DNA from: JBBQFI01 sp038321775
GTDB taxonomy: Bacteria > Verrucomicrobiota > Verrucomicrobiia > Chthoniobacterales > UBA10450
Assembly: GCA_038321775.1 (NCBI GenBank)
Contig: JBBQFI010000001.1
Span: 62,001 to 126,000, forward strand
Reading direction: 5' to 3'
Length of the DNA: 64,000 nt
Each line of letters begins with the position of its first letter. The stretch's first letter is position 1. This document shows positions 50,226 to 59,276 of this stretch, piece after piece. Under the pieces are notes generated by a model that saw only the letters and a program-made list of their open reading frames with translations, did not search any database and had not been told where the DNA came from. Made by a program: the position numbers and the translations under genes.

Positions 50226-50599
50226 AAATAAAAGAGATCGCGTTTGTCGGGATTCCAGTGACGGACATGAAAAGAGCCCGTGGGTTTTACGAAGAGGCGC
50301 TTGGGTTGAAACCGGATCCCGAAATGACGGGCGAAAGGTGGACGGAGTATCCAATTGGGGCGGGCACGCTTGCGATCGCCTGTATCGGCGACGAATGGCG
50401 ACCGTCCGATGAAGGGACGAGCGCGGCGTTGGAAGTGGAGAACCTCGAGGACGCGGTGGCGCGACTTGTGGAGCGAAAAATTTCCTATAACGAAGTCGAG
50501 TCACCAGTCTGCCGGATGGCGATCATTCAGGATCCCGATGGCAACAAGCTCATCCTTCACAAATTGAAAACAGAAAACAAAAAAGGAGTCGGCACATGA
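50222..50599 (+). CDS. VOC (glyoxalase/dioxygenase) family protein, first of two
   Basis: 125 residues with one or two beta-alpha-beta-beta-beta modules: IAFVGIPVTDMKRARGFYEE at the N-terminus and CRMAIIQDPDGNKLILHK at the C-terminus. Metal ligands are only partly clear. Translationally coupled to sucC (overlap ATGA) and to the next VOC gene (ATGA at 50596). It may act on an alpha-keto or acyl-CoA related compound, for example epimerisation as in methylmalonyl-CoA epimerase, but the sequence is shorter and no substrate is shown. Confidence 0.8.
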   Translation: MKIKEIAFVGIPVTDMKRARGFYEEALGLKPDPEMTGERWTEYPIGAGTLAIACIGDEWRPSDEGTSAALEVENLEDAVARLVERKISYNEVESPVCRMAIIQDPDGNKLILHKLKTENKKGVGT

Positions 50600-50949
50600 T
50601 TAAAGAAGTCGCATTTGTTGCTATCGCTGTCTCCGACCTAGAGCGGGCGCGAAAATTTTACCAGGAAACTTTGGAATTAAAGCCAGGCATGACAGGAATG
50701 GAGGGCGCCTGGGTGGAATATGATCTTGGCGCGACGACGATCGGAGTTGGTTGTCATCCGGATTGGAAACCGTCGCGTGATGGAACCACGGTAGCGTTCG
50801 AAGTGGACGATATCGACGCAACGATCGCGAAGCTGAAGGAACGCGGCATTAAGTTCGACATGGAAAAACTGGAAACGCCCGTTTGCTGGATGGCGCAATT
50901 TCGCGATCCAGACGGAAATAAACTGGTCGTGCACAAACGGAAGAAATGA
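50596..50949 (+). CDS. VOC family protein, second of two
   Basis: 117 residues, clearly paralogous to the preceding gene: IKEVAFVAIAVSDLERARKF and VCWMAQFRDPDGNKLVVHKR. An in-place tandem duplication is the simplest origin. The coupling overlap with its neighbour suggests one mRNA with sucC. Confidence 0.8.
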   Translation: MIKEVAFVAIAVSDLERARKFYQETLELKPGMTGMEGAWVEYDLGATTIGVGCHPDWKPSRDGTTVAFEVDDIDATIAKLKERGIKFDMEKLETPVCWMAQFRDPDGNKLVVHKRKK

Positions 50950-50974
50950 TCGGAAACGCTTTAGAATGCATCGG

Positions 50975-51034
50975 GCCCTCACCTCAATCCTCTCCCACTG
51001 GGAGAGGAAGACGCGAAGCGCCTGGTGAGGGTCT
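50975..51034. repeat. Palindromic repeat, family 3, between VOC genes and sucD
   Basis: GCCCTCACCTCAATCCTCTC and GGGAGAGGA...GGTGAGGGTC arms. A 9-mer copy TCGTTAGGC follows at 51043-51051, one of three copies outside genes. Confidence 0.7.
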
Positions 51035-51071
51035 CTCTGGATTCGTTAGGCGATCCAGCTGCTGAAAGTTT

Positions 51072-51950
51072 ATGTCTGTATTGGTCGATAAGAACACACG
51101 CCTCGTCGTGCAGGGAATCACCGGTAGCGCCGGCGGATTTCATGCTCGGCAATGCATGGAATACGGAACGAATGTCGTCGCGGGTGTCACGCCGGGAAAA
51201 GGCGGGCAGATGTTTGACGATAAAGTGCCGGTGTTCGACACGGTTTGGGAAGCGCGAGAGAAAACGAACTGCAATGTCTCGGTGATTTTCGTTCCGGCCG
51301 CAGGCGCGGCTGATGGAATTCTCGAAGCAGTCGATGCGGGCGTGGAACTCGTTATCTGCATCACGGAAGGAATTCCGGTGATGGATATGATGCGGGTGAA
51401 GGCGCAGATGGTTGGGAAAAAATCGCGCCTCATCGGTCCGAATTGCCCGGGGATTATTACACCTGGGCAGTGCAAGATCGGAATCATGCCGGGCTACATT
51501 CACAAGCCGGGAAATGTCGGAGTGATCTCGCGTTCGGGAACGTTGACCTACGAAGCGGTTTGGCAATTGACGACGCGCGGCTACGGTCAATCGACTTGCA
51601 TCGGAATTGGCGGCGATCCGATCAACGGCATGTCGCATCTCGATGCAGCCAAACTTTTCAATGACGACCCTGACACGAACGCGATGATTTTGATTGGCGA
51701 AATTGGCGGAACCGCGGAAGAAGAAGCCGCGACTTGGATTAAAGAGAATTGCAAGAAACCGGTCGCGGCGTTTATCGCCGGTCGCACCGCACCGCCGGGA
51801 CGTCGGATGGGTCACGCCGGTGCGATTGTTTCCGGTGGAAAAGGAACCGCTGAAGGAAAAATCGAAGCGCTTAAAGCTGCCGGTATTGCGGTTGCGGACA
51901 CGCCCGCCACGATGGCGGACACGTTGATTGCAGTAATGAAGAAGAAATAA
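51072..51950 (+). CDS. sucD: Succinyl-CoA synthetase alpha subunit
   Basis: 292 residues. CoA-binding VQGITGSAGGFHARQCMEYG, LIGPNCPGIITPGQCKIGIM, active-site His in GRRMGHAGAIVSGGKGTAE. Forms the ligase with SucC. Followed 1 nt later by citrate synthase. Confidence 0.97.
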   Translation: MSVLVDKNTRLVVQGITGSAGGFHARQCMEYGTNVVAGVTPGKGGQMFDDKVPVFDTVWEAREKTNCNVSVIFVPAAGAADGILEAVDAGVELVICITEGIPVMDMMRVKAQMVGKKSRLIGPNCPGIITPGQCKIGIMPGYIHKPGNVGVISRSGTLTYEAVWQLTTRGYGQSTCIGIGGDPINGMSHLDAAKLFNDDPDTNAMILIGEIGGTAEEEAATWIKENCKKPVAAFIAGRTAPPGRRMGHAGAIVSGGKGTAEGKIEALKAAGIAVADTPATMADTLIAVMKKK

Positions 51951-51951
51951 T

Positions 51952-53076
51952 ATGGATTCGCGCGGACTTGAAGGCATCGTCGCCAACAGCACACGGTTAA
52001 GCGACGTGATCGGTGATAAAGGCCAGCTGATTTATTCCGGTTACGACATCAACGAACTCGCCGGCAAGGTCAGCTACAAAGAGGTGGTTTACCTTTTGTG
52101 GAAAGGGAAACTGCCTAATCGAAAAGAACTCGATGAATTCGTGCGAGCTGTGCGTGCGGAGCGCGAGTTGCCGGGAGGAGTCATCGATTTCATTAAAGCT
52201 GCGCCGAAGACCGCCGGCCCGATGGACGTCATGCGGACTGCTGTTTCCATGCTCGGTCTTTACGATCCCGAGATGGAGAAGGAAGCAACGCGAGAAATCA
52301 ATGAGCGCCGCGCGCGGAGTATCACGGCAAAGATTGGAGTCATCGCTGCGTATTTTCATCGCGCTCGCACCGGCAAATCATTGCCTCCGATTCGCGACGA
52401 TCTCACCGAAGCCGAGCATTTTCTTTACCTCATGTGCGGCGAACCGCAGTCGAAAGAAGCAAGCGATACGCTCGATGTTGCATTCGTTTTGCACGCGGAC
52501 CACGGAATGAACGCATCGACTTTCAGCGCGCGTGTCACGATCTCGACATTAACAGATTTTTACTCCGCGATTACTTCCGCGATCGGCACGTTGAAAGGTC
52601 CGCTCCATGGCGGCGCTAATGAGGGCGTCATTGAAATGCTCGAGGAGATTGGAAGCGAAGATAAAGTCGACGCCTACATCGAGGAAAAACTCGCGCAGAA
52701 GAAAAAAATCATGGGCATCGGCCATCGTGTTTACAAAACGCTCGATCCGCGCGCGCCGCATTTGCAAAAAATGGCGGTAAAGTTGAGCGAGAAACTGGGC
52801 GATCCGAAATGGATCAAGATGTCGGAACGGATCGCGGAGTTGATGAAGGAAAAGAAAAATCTGAACGCCAACGTCGATTTCTATTCCGCCACGGTTTACT
52901 ACTCGTTAGGAATTCCGACCGATCTTTTCACGCCGGTCTTTGCGATTGCGCGTTGCGCCGGTTGGTGCGCGCATGTGCTCGAACAGTTGGAAGACAATCG
53001 CCTCTATCGCCCATTGAGCGAGTACGTCGGCGAACCTGTCGGCAAAAAGGTCGTTCCTATCGACGAACGGAAATAG
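51952..53076 (+). CDS. gltA: Citrate synthase, short type
   Basis: 374 residues, the size of the short (Gram-positive/archaeal or methylcitrate) class. Catalytic residues: His in VLHADHGMNAS, His in MGIGHRVYKTLDPRAP and Asp in ANVDFYSATVYYSLG, with GGANEGVIEMLEEIG. Makes citrate from oxaloacetate and acetyl-CoA; propionyl-CoA use is not excluded. Tightly linked to sucD, which suggests coordinated TCA expression. Confidence 0.93.
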   Translation: MDSRGLEGIVANSTRLSDVIGDKGQLIYSGYDINELAGKVSYKEVVYLLWKGKLPNRKELDEFVRAVRAERELPGGVIDFIKAAPKTAGPMDVMRTAVSMLGLYDPEMEKEATREINERRARSITAKIGVIAAYFHRARTGKSLPPIRDDLTEAEHFLYLMCGEPQSKEASDTLDVAFVLHADHGMNASTFSARVTISTLTDFYSAITSAIGTLKGPLHGGANEGVIEMLEEIGSEDKVDAYIEEKLAQKKKIMGIGHRVYKTLDPRAPHLQKMAVKLSEKLGDPKWIKMSERIAELMKEKKNLNANVDFYSATVYYSLGIPTDLFTPVFAIARCAGWCAHVLEQLEDNRLYRPLSEYVGEPVGKKVVPIDERK

Positions 53077-53089
53077 CTGTCTCGCGCGA

Positions 53090-54808
53090 ATGGAAACACT
53101 CGCGGCGCGATTTCATAAATTTCACGATCAGGTTCGTCCTGTCCTCGGAACCTGTATTTACGGGTTGGCCGCCAGTCTGGCGGCGGTCGCTTTTCAATTA
53201 GCGATCAATTGGATTTACAAACATTCTCTCCAACAACCATCCACGGTTGGATTTTCACATTTCGCCTGGATCAGTCTTGTGGTCATCGTGATCGCGTCGC
53301 TCATCTCGGGCTGGCTGCTTTATGCGTTCTGTCCCGATGCTGCCGGGAGCGGAATTCCGCAGGTGAAACTGGCTTACTGGAAAGGTTTCGGTTTCGCACG
53401 GCGCCGCATCGCGTCGATAAAATTTCTCGCCGGTGTTCTAAGTATCGGCGCGGGTTTCAGTCTCGGGCGCGAAGGACCGACTGTGCAAATCGGAAGCAAT
53501 CTTGCCTCGACTTTAAGTGGATGGCTCGGAGTCTCGAAACAAAATCGCCGTTCGGCCAGTGCGGCCGGTGCCGCCGCGGGTTTGGCGGCTGCCTTCAACG
53601 CTCCACTCGCCTCCGTCGCGTTTGTTCTTGAAGAAATTATTGGCGACCTGAATAGCCGCTCGTTAGGCCCAGTGCTGCTCGCATCGGTTATCGGCGCTTT
53701 CATCGTGCATGCGTGTATCGGAGCGCAACCGGCGTTCGCTTTGCCGCACATCGGCGAACCGACATGGCGCGCCTATTTGCTCATGCCCATCGCGGCCGCG
53801 TTTGCCGCCGCCATCGGAATTGTATTTCAACGCGGCTCGATTTGGTTGCGAAGTTTCTCGCGTCGGCTGCGAATTATCCCGCGCTGGCTGCATCCGCTCA
53901 TCGGAGGATTGATTACGTGGGCAATCGGAGTGTCGGTTTTTTATCATACCAATCGTCTCGGCGTTTTCGCTTTGGGCTACGACGATCTTTCCGATGCTCT
54001 TGTCAACGGCATGGCGCTCAAGTTGGCCGCGCTTCTTCTTTTCGGAAAACTCATCGCCACTATTGCGGGCTATGGGCTCGGCGGTTGCGGCGGAATTTTT
54101 TCGCCCAATCTTTTTTTTGGCGCAATGTGCGGCGCGATCACCGCGAACTTCGGCGTGCATTTCCTCGCGCTCAATCAATCCGATTCTGCGCTGCTCACGG
54201 TCGGCGCAATGAGCGCTTGCCTTGGTGCGGTCGTGCAAGCGCCCGTCACCGCGATCCTCATCATTTTCGAAATGACGCACCAGTTTGCGCTCGTCCCCGG
54301 TTTGATGCTGGCCGGTCTGGTCAGCCAGGTCATCGCTCGCAGTCTGCAAAAGGAGAATTTTTACGATCAAATTCTCATCCAGGACGGGCATCAAATCGCA
54401 CATCTCATTCCGCCGCGCGATTTGCGGAGTTGGCAAAATCTTCCCATTTCCGCGATCGCGAATTTTCAACCGGTCGTGATTGAAGATCTTTCGCGCGAAG
54501 CGTTGCAGAAAATTTTGGAAGACCATCCTTATCGGTTTTTTCCGGTGATAAAAGATGGCGAACTCGAAGGTGTTGTGGCGCGCACGGAAATGGAAACGGC
54601 GCTGGCCTACGATCGTCCGCCTAATCTCGTGCCAGCAGTTACCGGTCGTCCGGGGCAGACGATTCGCGAAGCGCAGACTTTGTTGATCGAATCGGTCACG
54701 GGAACGATCGCGTTAACCGATCGACCCGGGGGAAAACTTCTCGCGGTCGTTACGCTTCACGATCTTTTGCGCGGTCAACTTGCCATGACCGAGCGGGAAT
54801 CGAAGTAA
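53090..54808 (+). CDS. ClC-type chloride channel/antiporter with CBS pair
   Basis: 572 residues. ClC selectivity loops: GSGIP (about 86-90), GREGP (about 126-130, with the gating Glu) and GGIFSPNLFFGAMCG. About ten membrane segments, then two CBS domains from roughly residue 440 (VIEDLSREALQKILEDHPYR; TGTIALTDRPGGKLLAVVTL) that bind nucleotides. Exchanges or conducts chloride or related anions across the inner membrane. RSLGPV at 53660-53668 contains the 9-mer. Confidence 0.93.
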   Translation: METLAARFHKFHDQVRPVLGTCIYGLAASLAAVAFQLAINWIYKHSLQQPSTVGFSHFAWISLVVIVIASLISGWLLYAFCPDAAGSGIPQVKLAYWKGFGFARRRIASIKFLAGVLSIGAGFSLGREGPTVQIGSNLASTLSGWLGVSKQNRRSASAAGAAAGLAAAFNAPLASVAFVLEEIIGDLNSRSLGPVLLASVIGAFIVHACIGAQPAFALPHIGEPTWRAYLLMPIAAAFAAAIGIVFQRGSIWLRSFSRRLRIIPRWLHPLIGGLITWAIGVSVFYHTNRLGVFALGYDDLSDALVNGMALKLAALLLFGKLIATIAGYGLGGCGGIFSPNLFFGAMCGAITANFGVHFLALNQSDSALLTVGAMSACLGAVVQAPVTAILIIFEMTHQFALVPGLMLAGLVSQVIARSLQKENFYDQILIQDGHQIAHLIPPRDLRSWQNLPISAIANFQPVVIEDLSREALQKILEDHPYRFFPVIKDGELEGVVARTEMETALAYDRPPNLVPAVTGRPGQTIREAQTLLIESVTGTIALTDRPGGKLLAVVTLHDLLRGQLAMTERESK

Positions 54809-54821
54809 GGCGATTCGCGAA

Positions 54822-56222
54822 CTACGCGTCGTGTTCCTGCTTTCGCGGACGGAATCTGAGCAGGATGGGAAGTCCTGGATACGGTTCGGCCTCTCGAATG
54901 CGCCGTTCGATATAACGCTCGTAGGTTTCGCCAAGCAGCTTTGGATCGTTCACGAAAAGAATGAACTCCGGTGGTTCGATCGCGCGCGTTTGATCGCCGG
55001 CCGCTTGTGCGACGTAGAACAGTTTCAAACGTTTATTGGCGGCCATCGGCGGCGGATTTTCCTCGAAAGCCGTGCGCAATAAGCGATTGAGAATACCCGT
55101 GCCGATGCGAGCGGATGCAGCCTTCTCCACTTTCGCAACAAACCGAAAAAGCGTTTCCACGTTTTCGCCGGTCAGCGCGGAGGCAACAAGAAATGGCGCA
55201 TAATCCAGAAAGAAAAGTTGCTCGCGCATGTCATTCGTTAGGCTGCGAATCTTTTCCTTCGCCGCGTGTTTGGGTTTCACCAGGTCCCATTTGTTTAGGA
55301 CAACCAGGCAAGGCTTGCGCGCTTTTTGAATCAGGCCGGCAATTTTCTTGTCCTGCGAAGTGATTCCACTCGTTAGGTCGACAACGAGAACGCACAAATC
55401 CGCACGCCGAATCGTGCGCTCGGCCCGCATGACGCTGAATACTTCGACGGAGCTGGAGTGTTTGCTGCGCGCGCGGATTCCAGCGGTATCGATCAACAAA
55501 AACGGTTTGCCGTTGCGCTCGCAGCGAATGTCGACCGCGTCGCGCGTCGTGCCCGGCACTTCGCTCACGATTGCGCGTTCATCGCGCACGATAGAATTGA
55601 TAAGCGACGATTTTCCCGCGTTCGGTTTGCCAACGATGGCGAGCAGCAAATCGGGTTTAAGGTCGGGCTTTTCATTTTCAGCGGCGCGTTGCGGGAGTTT
55701 GCTGTCGATCAGTTCGAACAGGCTCGTAATCCCGTGGCCATGCGCTGCACTGATGGGAATAGCGTCTTCGAAGCCCATCGAGGCGAAATCGAGATCGAGA
55801 TTTTCATGTTTCGGGTGATCGATCTTGTTAATGACGAGCACGACCGGCGCGCGTGAACGTCGCAACATTCTTCCTAATTCTTCGTCGATCGGAGTGAGCC
55901 CCTGCTTCGCGTCGACCATGAAAAGAATGAGATCGCTTTCGCGCATCGCTGCTTCCGCGGCGTGACGCACCTGGGTATGCAATTGCGTTTCACCCGCGCC
56001 GACAATCCCCCCCGTGTCCCAGACCGTGATCGCTCGCGACCCGCGCTCGCTCAGAGCGGAGATGCGATCGCGCGTGATGCCGGGTTGATCGTGAACGATG
56101 GCGATGTTGCGTCCAACCAGTCGATTGAAGAGCGCCGATTTTCCAACATTCGGCCGACCGACAATTGCGACGGTGCCGGTGCTGGCTGCGGGCGGACTGG
56201 TGTATCTATTCGGTCGTGGCAT
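54822..56222 (-). CDS. der: Ribosome-assembly GTPase Der (EngA)
   Basis: 466 residues with two tandem GTPase domains. First: IVGRPNVGKSALFNRLVGRN, DTGGIVG, VINKIDHP. Second: IVGKPNAGKSSLINSIVRDE, DTAGIRAR, VLNKWDLV. The C-terminal KH-like domain includes RLKLFYVAQ. Needed for 50S subunit assembly. It overlaps the pgsA-like gene by 17 nt. SLTND at 55235-55243 carries the 9-mer. Confidence 0.97.
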   Translation of the reverse strand: MPRPNRYTSPPAASTGTVAIVGRPNVGKSALFNRLVGRNIAIVHDQPGITRDRISALSERGSRAITVWDTGGIVGAGETQLHTQVRHAAEAAMRESDLILFMVDAKQGLTPIDEELGRMLRRSRAPVVLVINKIDHPKHENLDLDFASMGFEDAIPISAAHGHGITSLFELIDSKLPQRAAENEKPDLKPDLLLAIVGKPNAGKSSLINSIVRDERAIVSEVPGTTRDAVDIRCERNGKPFLLIDTAGIRARSKHSSSVEVFSVMRAERTIRRADLCVLVVDLTSGITSQDKKIAGLIQKARKPCLVVLNKWDLVKPKHAAKEKIRSLTNDMREQLFFLDYAPFLVASALTGENVETLFRFVAKVEKAASARIGTGILNRLLRTAFEENPPPMAANKRLKLFYVAQAAGDQTRAIEPPEFILFVNDPKLLGETYERYIERRIREAEPYPGLPILLRFRPRKQEHDA

Positions 56223-56808
56223 TAGCGTGCCCTTCCGATTGCAACTGTCGCACGCCGTTTCGCACGTAAATGATTCCGGAAATAAAAGTGAAGAGGCCCG
56301 CGGCGATGACGATGTAGTTCAAGGGAAGAAAACGAAATTGGAGCATGACCCAACCGATTGCGATCATTTGCAGAAACGTCGCGATTTTGCCGGTCCAATG
56401 CGGCTTCACCTGGACGCGACCATTGAGCAGATGCAGAACCACGGCGCCGACGAGAATCACCGCGTCGCGGGCAATGATGAGCACTGGGAACCATGCCGGA
56501 AATCGGCCGTAATCGGGATCTTCGCTCCAATTGCTAATGCTAAGAGTAATGATGCCGCTGAGGAGCAAACCTTTGTCCGCAATCGGATCGAGAATAACGC
56601 CTAACGAGCTGCGTTGGTTGTATCGACGCGCGACGTAACCATCAAGTCCATCGCTGACGGAAGCGATGAGAAAAATAAAAATCGCAGTGAACCGCTGCCA
56701 CTCCAGCGGTTCGCCGCGCTGGATGCTTTGTCCATAATAGATCGCCATCACGACGAACGCCGGAATCATCAAAATCCGGACGAGCGTGATTTTGTTGGCG
56801 GTAGTCAT
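56206..56808 (-). CDS. pgsA: CDP-alcohol phosphatidyltransferase (PgsA-like)
   Basis: 200 residues from the ATG at 56808 (begins MTTANKITLVRI). The CDP-alcohol motif DG(x2)AR(x8)G(x3)D(x3)D is complete in DGLDGYVARRYNQRSS followed by LGVILDPIADK, in which SLG is the 9-mer at 56599-56607. Four or five membrane helices. Makes phosphatidylglycerophosphate from CDP-diacylglycerol and glycerol 3-phosphate. Confidence 0.88.
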   Translation of the reverse strand: MTTANKITLVRILMIPAFVVMAIYYGQSIQRGEPLEWQRFTAIFIFLIASVSDGLDGYVARRYNQRSSLGVILDPIADKGLLLSGIITLSISNWSEDPDYGRFPAWFPVLIIARDAVILVGAVVLHLLNGRVQVKPHWTGKIATFLQMIAIGWVMLQFRFLPLNYIVIAAGLFTFISGIIYVRNGVRQLQSEGHANATTE

Positions 56809-56948
56809 CGCGGACGGCACATCAAAACTTGAAGTGCTGCACGTAGAAGTTGCAAGCAATTTGCCGCACTGTTGCCGTCGCACTTCGCCGCGGCTGCAAT
56901 AACAACTCTACAAACAACCGCGGTAACGCGCCCGCGATTCGCGCGCGA

Positions 56949-57539
56949 CTAAGTTTCCAATTCCGCTGCGGCAAACTCCGCTTTCGCAGGCTTGTGTTTT
57001 CCTTCGCCAAATTCCTCGATCATTTTTTTGTTGAAGGCCGGGATGTCATCTGGTTTGCGGCTGGTCACGAGTCCGTTATCGACCACCACTTCTTTGTCGA
57101 CCCAGTTCGCGCCCGCATTGCGCAAATCTGTTTTAATCGCGGGCCATGAAGTAACGGTTCGACCGCGCACGACACCGGCATCGATCAAGACCCATGGACC
57201 ATGACAAATCGCCGCGACCGGTTTGCCGGTTTCAAAAAAATGTCGCGTGAAGTCGAGAGCCTCTTCTGTCGAACGCAATTCATCAGGATTCATCAACCCG
57301 CCTGGAATCATGAGGGCATCAAATTCTTCCGGATGCGCGTTTTTCAATTCAATGTCGACGTCGAACTTGTCGCCTTTATCGGCGTGATTCATTCCCTGAA
57401 TTTTTCCGGATGAAGGCGAAACGATTTTCGTTTCCGCGCCGGCCTCATTGAGCGCTTCGCGCGGTTTCGTCATTTCCACCTGTTCAAAGCCGTCCGCCAC
57501 GAGAATTGCGACTTTTTTACCACTCAATGTCTTGTCCAT
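56949..57539 (-). CDS. DJ-1/PfpI family protein
   Basis: 196 residues. VAILVADGFEQVEMTKPREAL is the family start. The nucleophile Cys is in PVAAICHGPWVLID. Members are proteases, chaperones or deglycases; the exact reaction is uncertain. The C-terminal extension GEGKHKPAKAEFAAAELET is typical of the type 1 glutamine amidotransferase-like branch. Confidence 0.88.
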   Translation of the reverse strand: MDKTLSGKKVAILVADGFEQVEMTKPREALNEAGAETKIVSPSSGKIQGMNHADKGDKFDVDIELKNAHPEEFDALMIPGGLMNPDELRSTEEALDFTRHFFETGKPVAAICHGPWVLIDAGVVRGRTVTSWPAIKTDLRNAGANWVDKEVVVDNGLVTSRKPDDIPAFNKKMIEEFGEGKHKPAKAEFAAAELET

Positions 57540-57664
57540 AAAACCTCCGCTGTGATTGTTCTGTGGGCGGGATTTCGCCTACGTAGTTACTTACGCGTGT
57601 CGCGATGTCGCTGGATGTAAATGCAGAAACTTGAACGGCTCTGGTGTTTCTCTCGTAAAAGACG

Positions 57665-59272
57665 CTACTTCTTTTGAACGCGTTTGCGTTTCGATCTGGG
57701 ACTACCTGCCGCGCGAGTCGCTCGCGCAGTTTCGCCGAAGCCGATGAAACCGCGGTTAATGCTGTCGATGGTTCGGCCGGTATGCCGAAAAACACCGATG
57801 CCTTCGCGCGAGCCGCCATCGTTCGTGTTGCCTTCAATCGTTTCGAGTCGATTGCCCACGACGCTTGCCACCAACCCCACATGCCCATAACCACCGCCGG
57901 TCGAAATAACGAAGATCATTCCCGGCTTCACTTTGCTCGGATCGTTCAGCGCATCGTAGTGTATCACGACGGTTACGTTGCTCGCTCTGCTCGCTCGATT
58001 CCAAAGGTCGAGCGCGCTGCCTGTTTTGCAGTCCGCTTCCTCGATCGGGTTCGGTAATTTCAAAGTCCGCGCTGCCGTAGCGAAGCAGAAGAAAATAAAC
58101 GCGACGCACCAAGGTTCACCGGGATCAATCCCGACAGCGCGCTGATATTCTTCAATCCGTTTTCCTTTGTTACTGCCCGGCGGATCTTCGTGCACTCCGA
58201 TCTCGTTCGTTGCGATCTCGAGAACTTTGACGATCAACTTGTCCGTCGGTTTCGCGATCGATGTGTAGACCGCGGCGCGACCGAAGAGCGCACTCCATGT
58301 ATCGGAACCGACTTCCCCATCTACTTCCAACGGCCGCCCATGAAGATCGGTGTGTCGAATCTGGAAAAGTTTCACCGCGTTCGCGGTATTCGTTCCAAAT
58401 ACTCCATCGACCCGTAACGGTTGCGGACCGTTTCGCGTCGGTTGGGTAAATCCTAAATCGCAGAGGCGTTGCTGAATTAATTTCACGCTCGCGGCATCAA
58501 CGCTGTCCAGTTTGACGAGCTGTAGAGGGTAGGCCGGCGTTTTCTGATTCTTGCGCAGCGGAACAAATGGAATTTGACGCTCAACTTGAAGCGTTCCGCC
58601 GGTGTGCGCGATGGCATCGAGCACAAGTTTGCCCGGATCTCCTGAATGATAACGGGAGAAATCGATATCGAGATCAAGCGTGCGTGCCTTTGCTTCGAGA
58701 TCGGATTGAAGAAAAAAGAAAAGTTGCTGCGGATTCGTCTGCGCGAAATAACGAACGACGATGTTCGGCGACTCTTCGCCGCCCGACTTGCCATCTTTTA
58801 CGTTGTAGCCCAGCCGCTGTAGCAGAGCGAGCGAACCTTCTGCGCCGCGACTGTTCCCGCTATCGCCCACAATCGCGTAAACAGTAAATCGCGTGCGCAA
58901 ACTGTGGGCGACGCAAAAATCCCCGCAACGAACGCCGGCATTTTTGGCGGCCGCGGCCAGAAGCGTGTAATTAATTTCAGCGGCGTTGACGTATCGCCGC
59001 GGATCTTCCAAGCGGTTGTTGTTTCTGTCTGCGTAACCCGAAGTAGAAATGTAAAAACCCGGATACGGATCGCGCGGTCCTTGCACGATCGGCGTTTTGC
59101 CGTCGTCATTTTTCGTTATGTATCCGACAATTCTGCCGCCTGGTTTTGCGCCGACGTGCGCATTCAATTCATAATCGAGAGCAAGCGCGTCCTTTGGTCC
59201 GTAAGCGTTAGGCGCGCCATCGACGTCGATAGCCATCGGGACGACAATTTCGGCTGAAGCTTTTTTTGCCAT
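57665..59272 (-). CDS. GH75-like chitosanase / PG-binding / CHAP multidomain protein
   Basis: 535 residues with no signal peptide and a Lys/Arg tail (RSKRKRVQKK). Residues 1-190 resemble GH75 chitosanases (VPMAIDVDGAPNAYGPKDAL; FTVYAIVGDSGNSRGAEGSL). Residues 255-330 are a PG_binding_1 module (KLIQQRLCDLGF; DGVFGTNTANAVKLFQIRH). Residues 350-510 are a CHAP-type amidase/peptidase with Cys in GEPWCVAFIFFCF, His in YGHVGLVASV and the Asn in TIEGNTND. Together it looks like a glycan- and peptidoglycan-degrading enzyme, last gene of the seven-gene operon, 4 nt after the membrane-protein gene. Confidence 0.75.
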   Translation of the reverse strand: MAKKASAEIVVPMAIDVDGAPNAYGPKDALALDYELNAHVGAKPGGRIVGYITKNDDGKTPIVQGPRDPYPGFYISTSGYADRNNNRLEDPRRYVNAAEINYTLLAAAAKNAGVRCGDFCVAHSLRTRFTVYAIVGDSGNSRGAEGSLALLQRLGYNVKDGKSGGEESPNIVVRYFAQTNPQQLFFFLQSDLEAKARTLDLDIDFSRYHSGDPGKLVLDAIAHTGGTLQVERQIPFVPLRKNQKTPAYPLQLVKLDSVDAASVKLIQQRLCDLGFTQPTRNGPQPLRVDGVFGTNTANAVKLFQIRHTDLHGRPLEVDGEVGSDTWSALFGRAAVYTSIAKPTDKLIVKVLEIATNEIGVHEDPPGSNKGKRIEEYQRAVGIDPGEPWCVAFIFFCFATAARTLKLPNPIEEADCKTGSALDLWNRASRASNVTVVIHYDALNDPSKVKPGMIFVISTGGGYGHVGLVASVVGNRLETIEGNTNDGGSREGIGVFRHTGRTIDSINRGFIGFGETARATRAAGSPRSKRKRVQKK

Positions 59273-59276
59273 GGAA

